A DNA stretch of 64,000 bases. It comes from Sphingomonas hankookensis. Its GTDB lineage: Bacteria > Pseudomonadota > Alphaproteobacteria > Sphingomonadales > Sphingomonadaceae. The notes beneath the pieces were generated by a model, which was not told the DNA's origin, did no database searches, and was given only the letters and a program-made list of their open reading frames with translations. The stretch is taken from contig NZ_CP117025.1 in NCBI RefSeq assembly GCF_028551275.1, positions 1,173,501 to 1,237,500 on the forward strand. Reading direction: 5' to 3'. A program made the translations under genes and the position numbers. This document shows positions 37,603 to 47,225 of the stretch, in pieces (within the stretch, counting starts at the first letter, position 1; the number at the start of each line of letters is the position of its first letter).

Positions 37603-38603
37603 GCCGCGATCCTTGTGCGCGCGATGTAGAACAGCCGGTCGCCGGCCGCGACCTGACCGTCGGGGTCGAATACCGGCGAATTCTGTCCTGCGCCACAGCT
37701 GGCGACCAAAATTCCGCCCCTTGCGCGCAGATCGCGGGCGGCTTCGTCGAAGCTGCCGGCGGTGCGCGCGGTGGTGGCATAGAGCGTGCCGCCATCGTCG
37801 GTATGGCTGGCGAGCTGGGCGATCAGGCGGCTGGAGCCGGGGTCGCTCAGTGCCTTTACGACCAGTTCGACGGTCGGGGTCAGCACGACCTCCACCTGCG
37901 GGCAATGCGCGGCGAGCAGCCCGGCGGTGTCGGCATCGCGCAGGAAGCAGACGACATGACCGGTTTCGTTGAGCGCGGTGACCGCCAGCGTCGCCGCCAG
38001 CGTGTCCGGGTCGGACGGGCCGTAGACGATGACCCGCTCGGCGGTAGCGACTCCGGCGCGGCGCAGGTCGGCGGGGGCGGTGAGCGAGGGGACGCGCACG
38101 AAGCGGTGGGTCGCGGCGTCGACCGCCAATTCCTGCGTCGCGACCAGCACCAGTTCGTGACCCTGCCCGTCGGCGACGATCTCCGCGATCATGCGGGGCG
38201 TGCGGTCGGGGTCGTAGCCGACGAGGACGATATGACCACGCATCGCCTTATAGTCCCCCAACCCCAGACGCCGCCGACGCCAGCGCGCCGACACCCCGGC
38301 AAAGGCACGCGCGATCGACACGGTGAACAAAGCGATCGCGCCGGGCATGACGAACAGCGCGGTGACCACCCGCCCGGCATCCGATTTCGGCGACAGGTCG
38401 CCGTAACCGACCGTCGAGGCGGTCGTCGCATACCAGTAGAGATAGGCCGAAGGGCGCAGCAGGTCGGTTTCGCCGGCGAAGGACAGCAACTCCCACGAGA
38501 TCGTCATGTGCAGCACCAGCAGCGCGAGCAGCACCCCGCGATGCAGTTCGCTGGCCGCGAGATAGAGCCGGCGAAGATAAGCGCCCAGACTGAATGGCTT
38601 CAT
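37599..38603 (-). CDS. potassium channel with RCK/TrkA-N domain
   Basis: A 334-residue channel. Two transmembrane helices flank the pore with the K+ selectivity filter TVGYGD in ATTASTVGYGDLSPK. A cytoplasmic nucleotide-binding RCK domain follows (HIVLVGYDPDRTPRMIAEI), then more of the regulatory region to the end. It takes a place in the yjf-type set that E. coli does not have, being the first gene of the minus-strand half. The ATG at 38603 has a GAGG only one base before it, so the start is uncertain by a few codons. It is divergent from the DUF2170 gene with 95 bases between starts. Confidence 0.9.
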   Translation of the reverse strand: MKPFSLGAYLRRLYLAASELHRGVLLALLVLHMTISWELLSFAGETDLLRPSAYLYWYATTASTVGYGDLSPKSDAGRVVTALFVMPGAIALFTVSIARAFAGVSARWRRRRLGLGDYKAMRGHIVLVGYDPDRTPRMIAEIVADGQGHELVLVATQELAVDAATHRFVRVPSLTAPADLRRAGVATAERVIVYGPSDPDTLAATLAVTALNETGHVVCFLRDADTAGLLAAHCPQVEVVLTPTVELVVKALSDPGSSRLIAQLASHTDDGGTLYATTARTAGSFDEAARDLRARGGILVASCGAGQNSPVFDPDGQVAAGDRLFYIARTRIAA

Positions 38604-38698
38604 TCCTCGACTGCCCCCGCACCTTGCTTTTTGGTCGCGCCTTATGCTTGGGGTGTCAAGCGCGGCCAACACACCGGGCCGGCGTTTCGGAGGGATGA

Positions 38699-39130
38699 AT
38701 GGACGAAGCACCCCGTAGCTGGACGACCAGTGGCCTTGCCGAGGCCCTGCGCGGCGCCGAGTTTGCCGACGAACTGAGCGTCGAGCGGATCGAGCAGGCC
38801 GAACCGGTGCTCAAACTGACCATGCATCATTTCGGTGACCTCGCCATCTTCGCCTCGGTCGCGGGTGGGCAGATCATCGTGTCGACGCTGTTGTGGCCGG
38901 TCGACGAACAGGCGGACCAGCACGCGTTCAACCGGTTCCTGCTAAAGACGCAGAAGCTGGTGCCGCTGTCGAATTTCGCCATCGCCGAAGTCGGCGGACG
39001 CGAATATTATGAACTGGTGGGTGAGCTGTCGGTCGAATCGTCGCTGCGTACCGTGCTGATCGAACTGCGCGTGCTGGCGCAGAATGCGATCGAGGCGGCG
39101 TCCGAGCTGCGCACCGAATTTGCCGCGTAA
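38699..39130 (+). CDS. DUF2170 protein (YjfI-like)
   Basis: A 143-residue cytoplasmic protein of the YjfI family (DUF2170), compared in the literature with secretion-chaperone folds. Segments LKLTMHHFGDLAIFASVAGG, HAFNRFLLKTQKLVPLSNF and GREYYELVGELS are typical. It is followed 13 bases later by the pspA-like gene, as in E. coli yjfI-yjfJ. It is the first gene on the plus-strand half of the divergent cluster. Confidence 0.88.
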   Translation: MDEAPRSWTTSGLAEALRGAEFADELSVERIEQAEPVLKLTMHHFGDLAIFASVAGGQIIVSTLLWPVDEQADQHAFNRFLLKTQKLVPLSNFAIAEVGGREYYELVGELSVESSLRTVLIELRVLAQNAIEAASELRTEFAA

Positions 39131-39143
39131 CGGAGTTTAGTCG

Positions 39144-39887
39144 ATGTCGATGTGGAAGAATCTGGTCGCGCTGGTCCGCGGCACCGCGCATGAAACCGGC
39201 CAGTCGATCGTCGATGCCAAGGCGCTGACGATCCTCGACCAGCAGATCCGCGACGCCGGATCGCTGCAGGCGAAGGCGCGCGACGATCTGGCGACGCTGA
39301 CCGCCAAGCGGCGGATGATGGAAAAGGAGCTGGAGGCGCTGACGTCGCAGCGCGACAAGTATGAATCGTCGGCCCGCGCGGCGATGGCGCGCGGCGACAT
39401 GGACCTGGCGCGCGAAGTCGCCCAGCGTCTCGCCACGATCGAGCAGGAACAGTCGACCAAGACGCCGCAGATCGCCGACATGCGCGCGGCCGAGGACAAG
39501 ATCCGCGGCATCATCAAGACCGGCGACAGCAAGATCGACGCGCTGCGCCGCGAGGTCGACGTCGTCCGCGCGAACGAGAGCGTGCAGAAGGCGCAGGCCT
39601 CGGTCGCCAGCAGTTATGGCGGGGCGACGGCGTCGCTGGGGTCGGCGGCGGACAGCCTGGCGCGGTTGAAGGAACGCCAGGCGATCCGCGAGGAGAAGTT
39701 CAAGGCGCAGGCCGAGCTGGAGGACATGCGCACCGGCGCCGACCTCGATGCGAAGCTGCAGGCGGCGGGGCTGCTGCCCGGCCATAGCAGCGCCGACGAC
39801 ATCCTCGCGCGCCTGTCGCAGCCCAAGGACGCCGCGCCGCGCCTGTCGGACGGCACGCGCGACGGCGGGACGATCGGGCGCGATTGA
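39144..39887 (+). CDS. PspA/IM30 family protein (YjfJ-like)
   Basis: A 247-residue coiled-coil protein of the PspA/Vipp1 superfamily, which remodels or protects the inner membrane. The start MSMWKNLVALVRGTAHETGQ and long helices with QQIRDAGSLQAKARDDLATL and MEKELEALTSQRDKYE fit. In the YjfJ branch, partners are a DUF2170 protein upstream and a glutathionylspermidine-synthase-like protein downstream, exactly as seen. There is no pspBC or pspF nearby. The stop codon overlaps the next start by one base. Confidence 0.92.
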   Translation: MSMWKNLVALVRGTAHETGQSIVDAKALTILDQQIRDAGSLQAKARDDLATLTAKRRMMEKELEALTSQRDKYESSARAAMARGDMDLAREVAQRLATIEQEQSTKTPQIADMRAAEDKIRGIIKTGDSKIDALRREVDVVRANESVQKAQASVASSYGGATASLGSAADSLARLKERQAIREEKFKAQAELEDMRTGADLDAKLQAAGLLPGHSSADDILARLSQPKDAAPRLSDGTRDGGTIGRD

Positions 39888-41050
39888 TGGAACGCCGCAC
39901 GGTCGCCCCCCGTCCCGACTGGCGGGCGACCGCCGAGCGGATGGGATTCACCTTCCACCATCAGGACGGGCAGAAATATTGGGAGGAGGAGGCGTGGTAC
40001 GCCTTCTCGCTCGACGAGGTGGAGCAGGGGATCGAAGGCCCCAGCGCCGAACTCCATGCGCTGTGCCGCGATCTGGTGGACGAGGTGGTCGGCAGCGACG
40101 CGCTGATGCACCGCCTCGCCATTCCCGACGATATGCGCGACGTGGTGGCGGCGTCATGGAAGGCACATGCGCCGTCGCTCTACGGGCGGTTCGATTTCGC
40201 GTTTGACGGTTCCGGTCCGGCCAAGCTGCTGGAATATAACGCCGACACCCCGACCAGCATCTTCGAAACCGCGCTGTTCCAGTGGCAATGGCTGGAGGAT
40301 CGCATCGCCGACGGCACGCTGCCGGCCGGCGCCGACCAGTATAACCGGCTGCACGATGCGCTGGTCGAGCGCTTCGGCGCGCTGTTCACGCGCGGCAGCA
40401 CGGTGCATTTCGCGTCGGTCGACGATCATGTCGAGGATCGCCAGACGGTCCGCTATCTGGAGGATGTCGCGCGGCAGGCGGGGCTGGACCCGGCGTTCGT
40501 CGCGATCGACCGGATCGGCGTCGACGGCGACGGCGCGTTCGTCGATGGCGACGACGTGCTGATCGCGGCGCTGTTCAAGCTGTATCCGTGGGAGGATATG
40601 CTGCGCGAGCCGTACGCCAAGCAACTGGCGGCGACGAAGACGCTGTTCTTGGAGCCTGCGTGGAAGGCGTTGCTGTCGAACAAGGGGATTTTGCCGCTGT
40701 TGTGGCAGCGGCATAAGGGGCACCCGAACCTGCTGCCCGCCGCCTTTGCCGATGATGCGGCGGCGCTGGCGGAGATTGGCGATGCCTATGTGCGCAAGCC
40801 GATCTTTTCGCGCGAGGGCTGGGATATCGAACTGGTCGATGGCAGCACCACCGCGCGCGGGCCGGATGGCGGCTATGGCGAGGAGGGGCATGTCGTGCAG
40901 GCGCTGGCGCGGTTGCCGGTGTTCGATGGCAATCATGCGGTGGTCGGATCGTGGATCGTCGGCGACGAGGCGGTCGCGCTGTCGGTGCGCGAGGATGACG
41001 GGCCGATCACGCGCGATCTGGCGCGGTTCGTGCCGCATGCGATTGTTTGA
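39887..41050 (+). CDS. glutathionylspermidine synthase-like ATP-grasp protein (YjfC/YgiC family)
   Basis: A 387-residue ATP-grasp ligase related to the synthetase half of E. coli glutathionylspermidine synthetase. Typical segments are GFTFHHQDGQKYWEEEAWY at the N-terminus, LLEYNADTPTSIFETALFQW and KPIFSREGWDIELVDG. YgiC/YjfC proteins do not make glutathionylspermidine as far as tested, so the ligase substrate (likely a peptide or polyamine) is open. Start at the ATG 39887, which shares a base with the pspA-like stop (TGATG). It ends the plus-strand half of the cluster. Confidence 0.92.
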   Translation: MERRTVAPRPDWRATAERMGFTFHHQDGQKYWEEEAWYAFSLDEVEQGIEGPSAELHALCRDLVDEVVGSDALMHRLAIPDDMRDVVAASWKAHAPSLYGRFDFAFDGSGPAKLLEYNADTPTSIFETALFQWQWLEDRIADGTLPAGADQYNRLHDALVERFGALFTRGSTVHFASVDDHVEDRQTVRYLEDVARQAGLDPAFVAIDRIGVDGDGAFVDGDDVLIAALFKLYPWEDMLREPYAKQLAATKTLFLEPAWKALLSNKGILPLLWQRHKGHPNLLPAAFADDAAALAEIGDAYVRKPIFSREGWDIELVDGSTTARGPDGGYGEEGHVVQALARLPVFDGNHAVVGSWIVGDEAVALSVREDDGPITRDLARFVPHAIV

Positions 41051-41121
41051 GGGGGGCGGTTCTCTCACACGCTCCGTCGTTCCGGCATGGTGGGTCGCGG
41101 GTTCGCTCTCCGCAAACGCTC

Positions 41122-41218
41122 CGTCATTCCGGCGTAGGCCGGAATCCATGGATGTGCCACGTAGCGTTTTTGTCGATGCCGCCCGACACAATGGATCCCG
41201 GCCTCCGCCGGGATGACG
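41122..41218. repeat. family C palindrome, copy 5
   Basis: CGTCATTCCGGCGTAGGCCG and GAATCCATGG face ATGGATCCCGGCCTCCGCCG and GGATGACG. Confidence 0.88.
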
Positions 41219-41247
41219 ATGGGGGCGCGGCGGTGCGTCACCCACTC

Positions 41248-41342
41248 CGTCGTTCCCGCGGAGGCGGGCACCCATTGCCGCTGACGATCATGATGGAGCC
41301 GCAGCGTTGCGTGTATGGATTCCCGCCTTCGCGGGAATGACG
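41248..41342. repeat. family C palindrome, copy 6
   Basis: CGTCGTTCCCGCGGAGGCGG and GCACCCAT face TATGGATTCCCGCCTTCGCG and GGAATGACG. Confidence 0.88.
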
Positions 41343-41363
41343 ATCAGGGTGCGGGAATGACGA

Positions 41364-41675
41364 TTAAGACAGGAGTGCCCGCAACGCGGCCTCCAACGCC
41401 ACCACATTCCCCACGATCCGCAGCCTTTTCACCCGGCTAGGTTGCCCCGCAACCAAAGTCACCGATCCTCGCCCGACCCGCAGCTGCTTCGCGACGAAGC
41501 GCACCACCTCGTCATTCGCTGCGCCGTCGACCGGCGGGGCGGCCACCCGCAGGCCGAGCGCGGTCGTGTCGCCTTCCAGCGCCACGACGCCGGTGACCGC
41601 CGTCTTCGACGCCTTCGGCGTGGCGCGGATCGTCAGCGTGGCGCCGTTGGTGTCGAGGGTGAAGGGATCGCGCAT
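41364..41675 (-). CDS. DUF167 (YggU) family protein
   Basis: A 103-residue small protein of the conserved YggU family, whose function is not known. Landmarks: LTIRATPKASKTAVTGV near the start, LGLRVAAPPVDGAANDEVVRF in the middle and a GQPSRVKRLRIVG segment. The start at 41675 is the ATG that gives the usual length; a longer in-frame upstream region overlaps the start area of the divergent MFS gene at 41753 and is not needed. Confidence 0.88.
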   Translation of the reverse strand: MRDPFTLDTNGATLTIRATPKASKTAVTGVVALEGDTTALGLRVAAPPVDGAANDEVVRFVAKQLRVGRGSVTLVAGQPSRVKRLRIVGNVVALEAALRALLS

Positions 41676-41752
41676 CGCCCAACCCTTGCCGTCGCGGCGG
41701 CCGAGGATGCAAGTCGCTTGGCACAAAGCGGCGCGCGGCGCATTCACCCGTC

Positions 41753-43423
41753 ATGGCATCCTCACCCGTAACGACCGCGACCGCGACGCATAGCTCGCCG
41801 TTGTCGATCCCGATCTTTCGCGCCATCTGGATCGCGTCGATGGCATCGAACTTCGGCGGGCTGATCCAGTCGGTCGGCGCGTCGTGGATGATGACGTCGC
41901 TGGCCGCGTCGCCGCAGATGATCGCGCTGGTCCAGGCATCGACCACGCTGCCGATCATGCTGCTGTCGCTCTGGGCCGGGGCGGTCGCCGACAATCTCGA
42001 CCGGCGGCGCGTGATGCTGGCCGCGCAGAGCTTCATGCTGACCGTGTCGGTCGCCCTGGCAGTCTGCGCGTGGCTGGGGTGGCTGTCCCCATGGCTGCTG
42101 CTGTCGTTCACCTTTCTGATCGGGTGCGGCACGGCGATCAACGGGCCGGCGTGGCAGGCATCGGTCGGCGACATGGTGCCGCGCAGCGTCCTGCCCAGCG
42201 CGGTCGCTCTCAATTCGATGGGCTTCAACATCGCGCGCAGCGTGGGCCCGGCGTTAGGCGGGGCGATCGTCGCGGCGGCGGGGGCGGCAGCGGCGTTCCT
42301 GACCAATGCGCTCAGCTATATCGGGCTGATCGCGGTGCTGGCGCGGTGGAAGCCGGACTATGCGCCGCGCCTGCTGCCGCGCGAGACGCTGGGCCTCGCG
42401 ATGGCGGCGGGGGTTCGCTACGTCCGCATGTCGCCGTCGCTGCGCACGGTGCTGATGCGCGCCGCCCTGTTCGGCATCGCCGCCAGCGCGGTGCCGGCGA
42501 TGATGCCGCTGGTCGCGCGCGATCTGGTGACCGGCGGGCCGTTGACCTATGGCGCGCTGCTCGGCGGGTTCGGGGCGGGTGCGGTGCTGGGCGCGCTGGG
42601 CAGCGTGCGGTTGCGGCGGCGCTGGAGCCCGGAGCGGCTGGTGCGGGTCGCGGCCACCGTGCTGGCAAGCGGCGGGGCGATCGTGGCGATCAGCCCGTGG
42701 TTGCCGCTGACGCTGGTCGCGCTGGTGCTGGCCGGGGCGGGGTGGGTGTCGGCGCTCAGCACCTTCAACGTATCGGTCCAGATGGCGGCGCCGCGCTGGG
42801 TCGTGGCGCGGGCACTGGCGCTGTACCAGATGTCGGCGTTCGGCGGGATGACCATCGGCAGCTGGCTGTTCGGATCGCTCGCCGAACGGTCGGGCGTGCA
42901 GGAGGCGTTGCTGGCGGCGGCCGCGGTGCAGATGCTGAGCGTCGTCGCCGGGTTCAGGCTGCCGTTGCGCGATATCGAGACCGCCAATCTCGCCCCGCGC
43001 GGCTGGGAGACGCCGGATACCGAGGTGCCGGTGGAGGCGCGCTCCGGCCCGGTGGTGGTCACGATCGACTATCGCATCGCGCAGGAGGATGTGATGACCT
43101 TCCTGAGCGTGATGAACGAACGGCGGCGCATCCGGCGGCGCGACGGGGCGCATCACTGGGCGTTGCTGCGCGACCTGAACGATCCCGAGCTGTGGATCGA
43201 ACGCTATCATGTGTCGACCTGGCTCGACTATATCCGCCACAACCAGCGCCGGACCGAGGCGGACCGGGCGAACAGCGAGGCGCTGCTGGCGCTGCACCGG
43301 GGCGACGGTCCGCCACGCGTGCACCGCATGATCGAGCGCCAGACCGGATCGCTGCCGATCAGCCGTCTGTCCACCCCGCGCGAGATGGCCGATCCGCTGA
43401 CCGATCCGACCCGGTCGAACTGA
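41753..43423 (+). CDS. MFS transporter of the enterobactin-exporter-like MFS_3 family
   Basis: A 556-residue protein. Residues up to ~400 are a twelve-helix major facilitator (FRAIWIASMASNFGGLIQSVGA at the start, PAWQASVGDMVPRSVLPSAVAL and NIARSVGPALGGAIVA). The last ~140 residues are a soluble domain with VVVTIDYRIAQEDVMTFLSV and a W-rich ERYHVSTWLDYIRH stretch, the usual appendage of this subfamily. Substrate unknown; siderophore or drug export is only a family guess. The ATG at 41753 stands 77 bases from the divergent YggU start. Confidence 0.9.
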   Translation: MASSPVTTATATHSSPLSIPIFRAIWIASMASNFGGLIQSVGASWMMTSLAASPQMIALVQASTTLPIMLLSLWAGAVADNLDRRRVMLAAQSFMLTVSVALAVCAWLGWLSPWLLLSFTFLIGCGTAINGPAWQASVGDMVPRSVLPSAVALNSMGFNIARSVGPALGGAIVAAAGAAAAFLTNALSYIGLIAVLARWKPDYAPRLLPRETLGLAMAAGVRYVRMSPSLRTVLMRAALFGIAASAVPAMMPLVARDLVTGGPLTYGALLGGFGAGAVLGALGSVRLRRRWSPERLVRVAATVLASGGAIVAISPWLPLTLVALVLAGAGWVSALSTFNVSVQMAAPRWVVARALALYQMSAFGGMTIGSWLFGSLAERSGVQEALLAAAAVQMLSVVAGFRLPLRDIETANLAPRGWETPDTEVPVEARSGPVVVTIDYRIAQEDVMTFLSVMNERRRIRRRDGAHHWALLRDLNDPELWIERYHVSTWLDYIRHNQRRTEADRANSEALLALHRGDGPPRVHRMIERQTGSLPISRLSTPREMADPLTDPTRSN

Positions 43424-43531
43424 TATTGAACACTGTTATTTTTTTGATAGCTTGACGCGGACGGTTCGAGGCGCGGCTATGCGTGCATGTCCGCGTCGCG
43501 GACCCAGGTTGAACCCGTTTGGGGTAAAGGC

Positions 43532-46500
43532 ATGTCCGCACCCGATTTCTCGCTGCTGACCCGGCGTCGTTACGCACCGTTGTTTACCGTGCAGTTCCTG
43601 ACGGCGATGAACGACAATCTGTTGAAGTTCGCGTTGCTGTTCCTCGCCAACTTCACGCTGTACCGCGCCGATCCGGCGAAGGCGGCGACGCTGGCGACGG
43701 TGTCGACCGGCCTGTTCATCCTGCCCTATTTCCTGTTCTCCGGCCTTGCCGGGCAGATGGCGGATGCGTGGAACAAGGCGTGGCTGATCCGAGCGGTGAA
43801 GGGCGCGGAGATCGCCATCATGGCGCTGGCGCTGGGCGGATTCTGGATCGAATCGGTGCCCGTACTGCTGACCTGCCTGTTCCTGATGGGCGTGCATTCG
43901 ACGATTTTCGGACCGGTCAAATATTCGATCCTACCACAGCATTTGCGCGCGCATGAGCTGATGGGCGGGACAGGGCTAGTCGAGGCGGGGACGTTCGTCG
44001 CGATCCTGACGGGGCAGCTGGTCGGCGGGATCGTTCCGCCATGGGAAGCGGGTGTCGCGGCGTTCGGGTTCGCGGTGCTGGGATTCCTCGCCGCGCTGGC
44101 GGTGCCGAGCGCGCCGTCGGCGGCGCCCGATATGCGGATCGACCTCAATCCGTTTCGCAGCACCTGGGCGATCCTGCGCGCGGCGCATGGCGGGCGGGGC
44201 GTGTGGCTGGCGATCCTGGGGATCAGCTGGTTCTTTTCGGTCGGCGCGGTCGTGCTGTCGGAGTTCGCGCCGCTGGTCGCGGGTACGCTGAACGCCGCAC
44301 CGGAGGTGGTGACGCTGTTCCTGGCGGTGTTCAGCCTGTCGGTCGCGGCGGGGTCGCTGCTGGTCAACCGGTTGCTGAAGGGCGAGGTGTCGGCGCGCTA
44401 CGTGCCGGTCGCGGCGATCGGGCTGTCGGTGTTCCTGATCGACCTGTGGCTGACCAGCGGGCGGTTCGTAGTGGAGACGCCGGGGGCGGACATCGCCGCG
44501 TTCGTGGCGACGCCGGGCAGCTGGCATCTGCTGGTCGATCTGGCCGGCATCGCGCTGTCGGGCGGGGTGTTCGTGGTGCCGCTCTACGCCATCCTCCAGA
44601 CGTGGAGTGCGCCGGAGAAGCGCTCGCAGATCATCGCGGCGAACAATGTCATCAACGCGATCGTCACCGTGCTGATGGTCGCGGTGGTGACGGCGATGCT
44701 GGCGGGCGGGAGCAGCGTGCCGGGCATCTTCGGGGCGCTGGGGTTCGCCACGCTGTCGATCGCGCTGATCTCGTGCTGGCTGTTGCCGGAGACGGTGTTC
44801 AAGTCCGTCGTGCGGATGCTGCTGCGCATCGCCTATCGCGTGGAGGTGGCGGGGGTCGAGAACATGCCGGCGCCGGGCGAGCGGGCGGTGGTGGTGGTCA
44901 ACCATGTGTCGTTCCTCGACGGGCTGCTGCTGGCGGCGTTCCTGCCGGGCAAGCCGACCTTCGCGATCCACAGCCGGTTCGCGCAGGCGTGGTGGATGCA
45001 GCCGCTGCTGAAACTGTTCGACGCATTCCCGGTCGATCCGACCAACCCGATGTCGGCCAAGGCGATGGTGAAGGCGGTGCGCGAGGGGCGGACTTTGGTG
45101 ATCTTCCCCGAGGGGCGGATCACCGTCACCGGCGCGTTGATGAAGATTTTCGACGGCCCCGGCATGGTCGCCGACCGCGCCGATGCGCCGATCGTGCCGG
45201 TCAGGATCGACGGGGCGCAATATAGCCGCTTCTCGCGCCTGAAGGGGAAGGCGCGGCTGCACTGGTTCCCGAAGATCGAGTTGACGGTGCTGCCGCCGTG
45301 CCGGTTCCAGCTGCCCGAGGGGATGAGCGCGCGCGAGCGGCGGGCGATTGCCGGGCGGCGGCTGTACGACGTGATGAGCGAGATGATCTTCGCGACGTCG
45401 GATACCGACCGCACGCTGTACGACGCGCTGATCGATGCGCGGCACCTGCATGGCGCGGACATGGGCGTGGTCGAGGATGTGCAGCGCGTGCCGCTGACCT
45501 ATGACCGGCTGATAACGGGGACACAGGCGCTGGCACGGCCGCTGGCCGCCGGGACGGCCAAGGGCGAGGCGGTCGGGGTGTTGCTGCCCAACGTCAATGG
45601 GGTGGTCATCACCTTCTTCGCGTTGCAGGCGACGGGACGGGTGCCGGCGATGCTGAACTATACCGCCGGCCTCGCCAATTTGCGGGCGGCGTGCACCTCG
45701 GCGCAGATCCGGACGGTCATCACCGCGCGGGCATTCGTCAGCCAAGCGAAGCTGGGCGAGGTCGTTGCCGGGCTGGCCGGGGAGGGGATCAAGGTCCGCT
45801 ATCTGGAGGATATCCGGGAGACGATCGGCGCGGGGGCGAAGATCATGGCGCTGGTCCGGTCGCGGATGGCGGGGCGGTTGCACCGGCGGCAGCGGGTGGC
45901 AGCGGACGCGCCCGCCGTCATCCTGTTCACCAGCGGGTCGGAGGGGGTGCCGAAGGGGGTGGTGCTGACCCATCGCAACCTGCTGAGCAACTGTCTGCAG
46001 CTGTCGTCGCGGATCGATTTCAACCGGGCGGACGTGGTACTGAACGCGCTGCCGGTATTCCACAGCTTCGGGTTGACCGGGGGTACGTTGCTGCCGGTGC
46101 TGTCGGGGGTGAAGACGGTGCTGTATCCCAGCCCGCTGCATTACCGGATCGTGCCGGCGCTGGCCTATGATGCCAATGCGACAATCCTGTTCGGGACCGA
46201 CACCTTCCTGTCGGGCTATGCGCGGATGGCGCATGGCTATGATTTCTATGCGCTGCGCTACATCTTTGCGGGCGCGGAGCGGGTGCGGCCGGAGACGCGG
46301 GCGGTCTATGCCGAGAAGTTCGGGCTGCGCATCATGGAGGGCTATGGCGCGACCGAGGCGGCGCCGGTGATCGCGGTCAACACGCCGATGCACTTCAAGG
46401 CGGGGAGCGTCGGGCGGCTGCTGCCGGGGATCGAGGCGCGGCTGGAGCCGGTGCCGGGGATCGCGGAGGGCGCAAGGCTGGCGATCCGGGGGGCGAACGT

Positions 46501-46927
46501 GATGGCGGGGTATCTGAAGGTCGAGGCGCCGGGCGTGGTACAGCCGCCGGAGGAGGGCTGGCACGATACCGGCGACATCGTGACGATCGACGAGGCGGGG
46601 TTCGTCACGATCCGCGGGCGGGCCAAGCGCTTCGCCAAGATCGGCGGCGAGATGGTGTCGTTGCCGGCGGTCGAGGGCTATGCGGCGAAGGTCTGGCCGG
46701 GGGCGGAACATGCGGTGGTGACCCGACCGGATGCGAGGAAGGGCGAGCAGCTGGTGCTGTTCACGACGCAGGCCGGGGCGGCGGCGGGAGAGCTGTCGGC
46801 GTGGGGCCGGGCGAACGGGGTGTCCGAACTGGCGCTGCCGCGCGACGTGCGGATGGTGGATGCGCTGCCGGTGCTGGGCACGGGGAAGCTGGATTATGTG
46901 ACGATGGGGGCGATGGCCGCCGGGTAG
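43532..46927 (+). CDS. Aas-type fusion: MFS lysophospholipid transporter, acyltransferase and acyl-ACP synthetase
   Basis: A 1131-residue inner-membrane protein with three parts. Residues to ~420 are an LplT-like major facilitator domain (FTVQFLTAMNDNLLKFALLF). Then a PlsC acyltransferase with NHVSFLDG (HX4D type) and the FPEGRITVTG motif. From ~650 comes an AMP-binding acyl-ACP synthetase with LFTSGSEGVPKGVVLTH and a late GYGATEAAPVIAVNTP. This combines flipping and re-acylation of lysophosphatidylethanolamine. The ATG at 43532 is preferred over an in-frame ATG at 43487, having a GGGGTAAAGG stretch before it. In E. coli the first domain is a separate gene (lplT). Confidence 0.92.
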   Translation: MSAPDFSLLTRRRYAPLFTVQFLTAMNDNLLKFALLFLANFTLYRADPAKAATLATVSTGLFILPYFLFSGLAGQMADAWNKAWLIRAVKGAEIAIMALALGGFWIESVPVLLTCLFLMGVHSTIFGPVKYSILPQHLRAHELMGGTGLVEAGTFVAILTGQLVGGIVPPWEAGVAAFGFAVLGFLAALAVPSAPSAAPDMRIDLNPFRSTWAILRAAHGGRGVWLAILGISWFFSVGAVVLSEFAPLVAGTLNAAPEVVTLFLAVFSLSVAAGSLLVNRLLKGEVSARYVPVAAIGLSVFLIDLWLTSGRFVVETPGADIAAFVATPGSWHLLVDLAGIALSGGVFVVPLYAILQTWSAPEKRSQIIAANNVINAIVTVLMVAVVTAMLAGGSSVPGIFGALGFATLSIALISCWLLPETVFKSVVRMLLRIAYRVEVAGVENMPAPGERAVVVVNHVSFLDGLLLAAFLPGKPTFAIHSRFAQAWWMQPLLKLFDAFPVDPTNPMSAKAMVKAVREGRTLVIFPEGRITVTGALMKIFDGPGMVADRADAPIVPVRIDGAQYSRFSRLKGKARLHWFPKIELTVLPPCRFQLPEGMSARERRAIAGRRLYDVMSEMIFATSDTDRTLYDALIDARHLHGADMGVVEDVQRVPLTYDRLITGTQALARPLAAGTAKGEAVGVLLPNVNGVVITFFALQATGRVPAMLNYTAGLANLRAACTSAQIRTVITARAFVSQAKLGEVVAGLAGEGIKVRYLEDIRETIGAGAKIMALVRSRMAGRLHRRQRVAADAPAVILFTSGSEGVPKGVVLTHRNLLSNCLQLSSRIDFNRADVVLNALPVFHSFGLTGGTLLPVLSGVKTVLYPSPLHYRIVPALAYDANATILFGTDTFLSGYARMAHGYDFYALRYIFAGAERVRPETRAVYAEKFGLRIMEGYGATEAAPVIAVNTPMHFKAGSVGRLLPGIEARLEPVPGIAEGARLAIRGANVMAGYLKVEAPGVVQPPEEGWHDTGDIVTIDEAGFVTIRGRAKRFAKIGGEMVSLPAVEGYAAKVWPGAEHAVVTRPDARKGEQLVLFTTQAGAAAGELSAWGRANGVSELALPRDVRMVDALPVLGTGKLDYVTMGAMAAG

Positions 46928-47134
46928 CGCGGAAGTTGGCGAAGGTTGCGGTGCGTTCGGTTTTTGTCGGGGGTGGTTTCGTTTTATTTCAAAGGGTTGG
47001 GTGTAACCTTTGCGCTGGAAGTTGACGCTTTGTGTGTTTGTCGCCGGTATGGGGTGGCGATGAGGGGGCGGGGACGATGAGAAGGAGCGGGGTGGAGTTT
47101 GGCACCGTGTTCCGTTGTAGGAAAGGGTGGGGCC

Positions 47135-47186
47135 GGGTTCTCGACGGACGCTTCTCGACTGGCTCGAAGCTGCTCGAACTGAACGG
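47135..47186 (+). repeat. family A half element, copy 3
   Basis: GGTTCTCGACGGACGCTTCT then CGACTGGCTCGAAGCTGCTC and GAACTGAACGG, matching the right arm of the other A copies. Confidence 0.85.
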
Positions 47187-47225
47187 TTTTCTTTGTCGTG
47201 GGGTGCCGATTTTAACCGGCACCGC

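Larger units (their letters stand above)
41051..41363. other. 313-base gene-free spacer with two family C palindromes
   Basis: Separates the convergent ATP-grasp and YggU-like genes. Both halves are occupied by palindromes (41122-41218 and 41248-41342); I see no gene. Confidence 0.7.
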
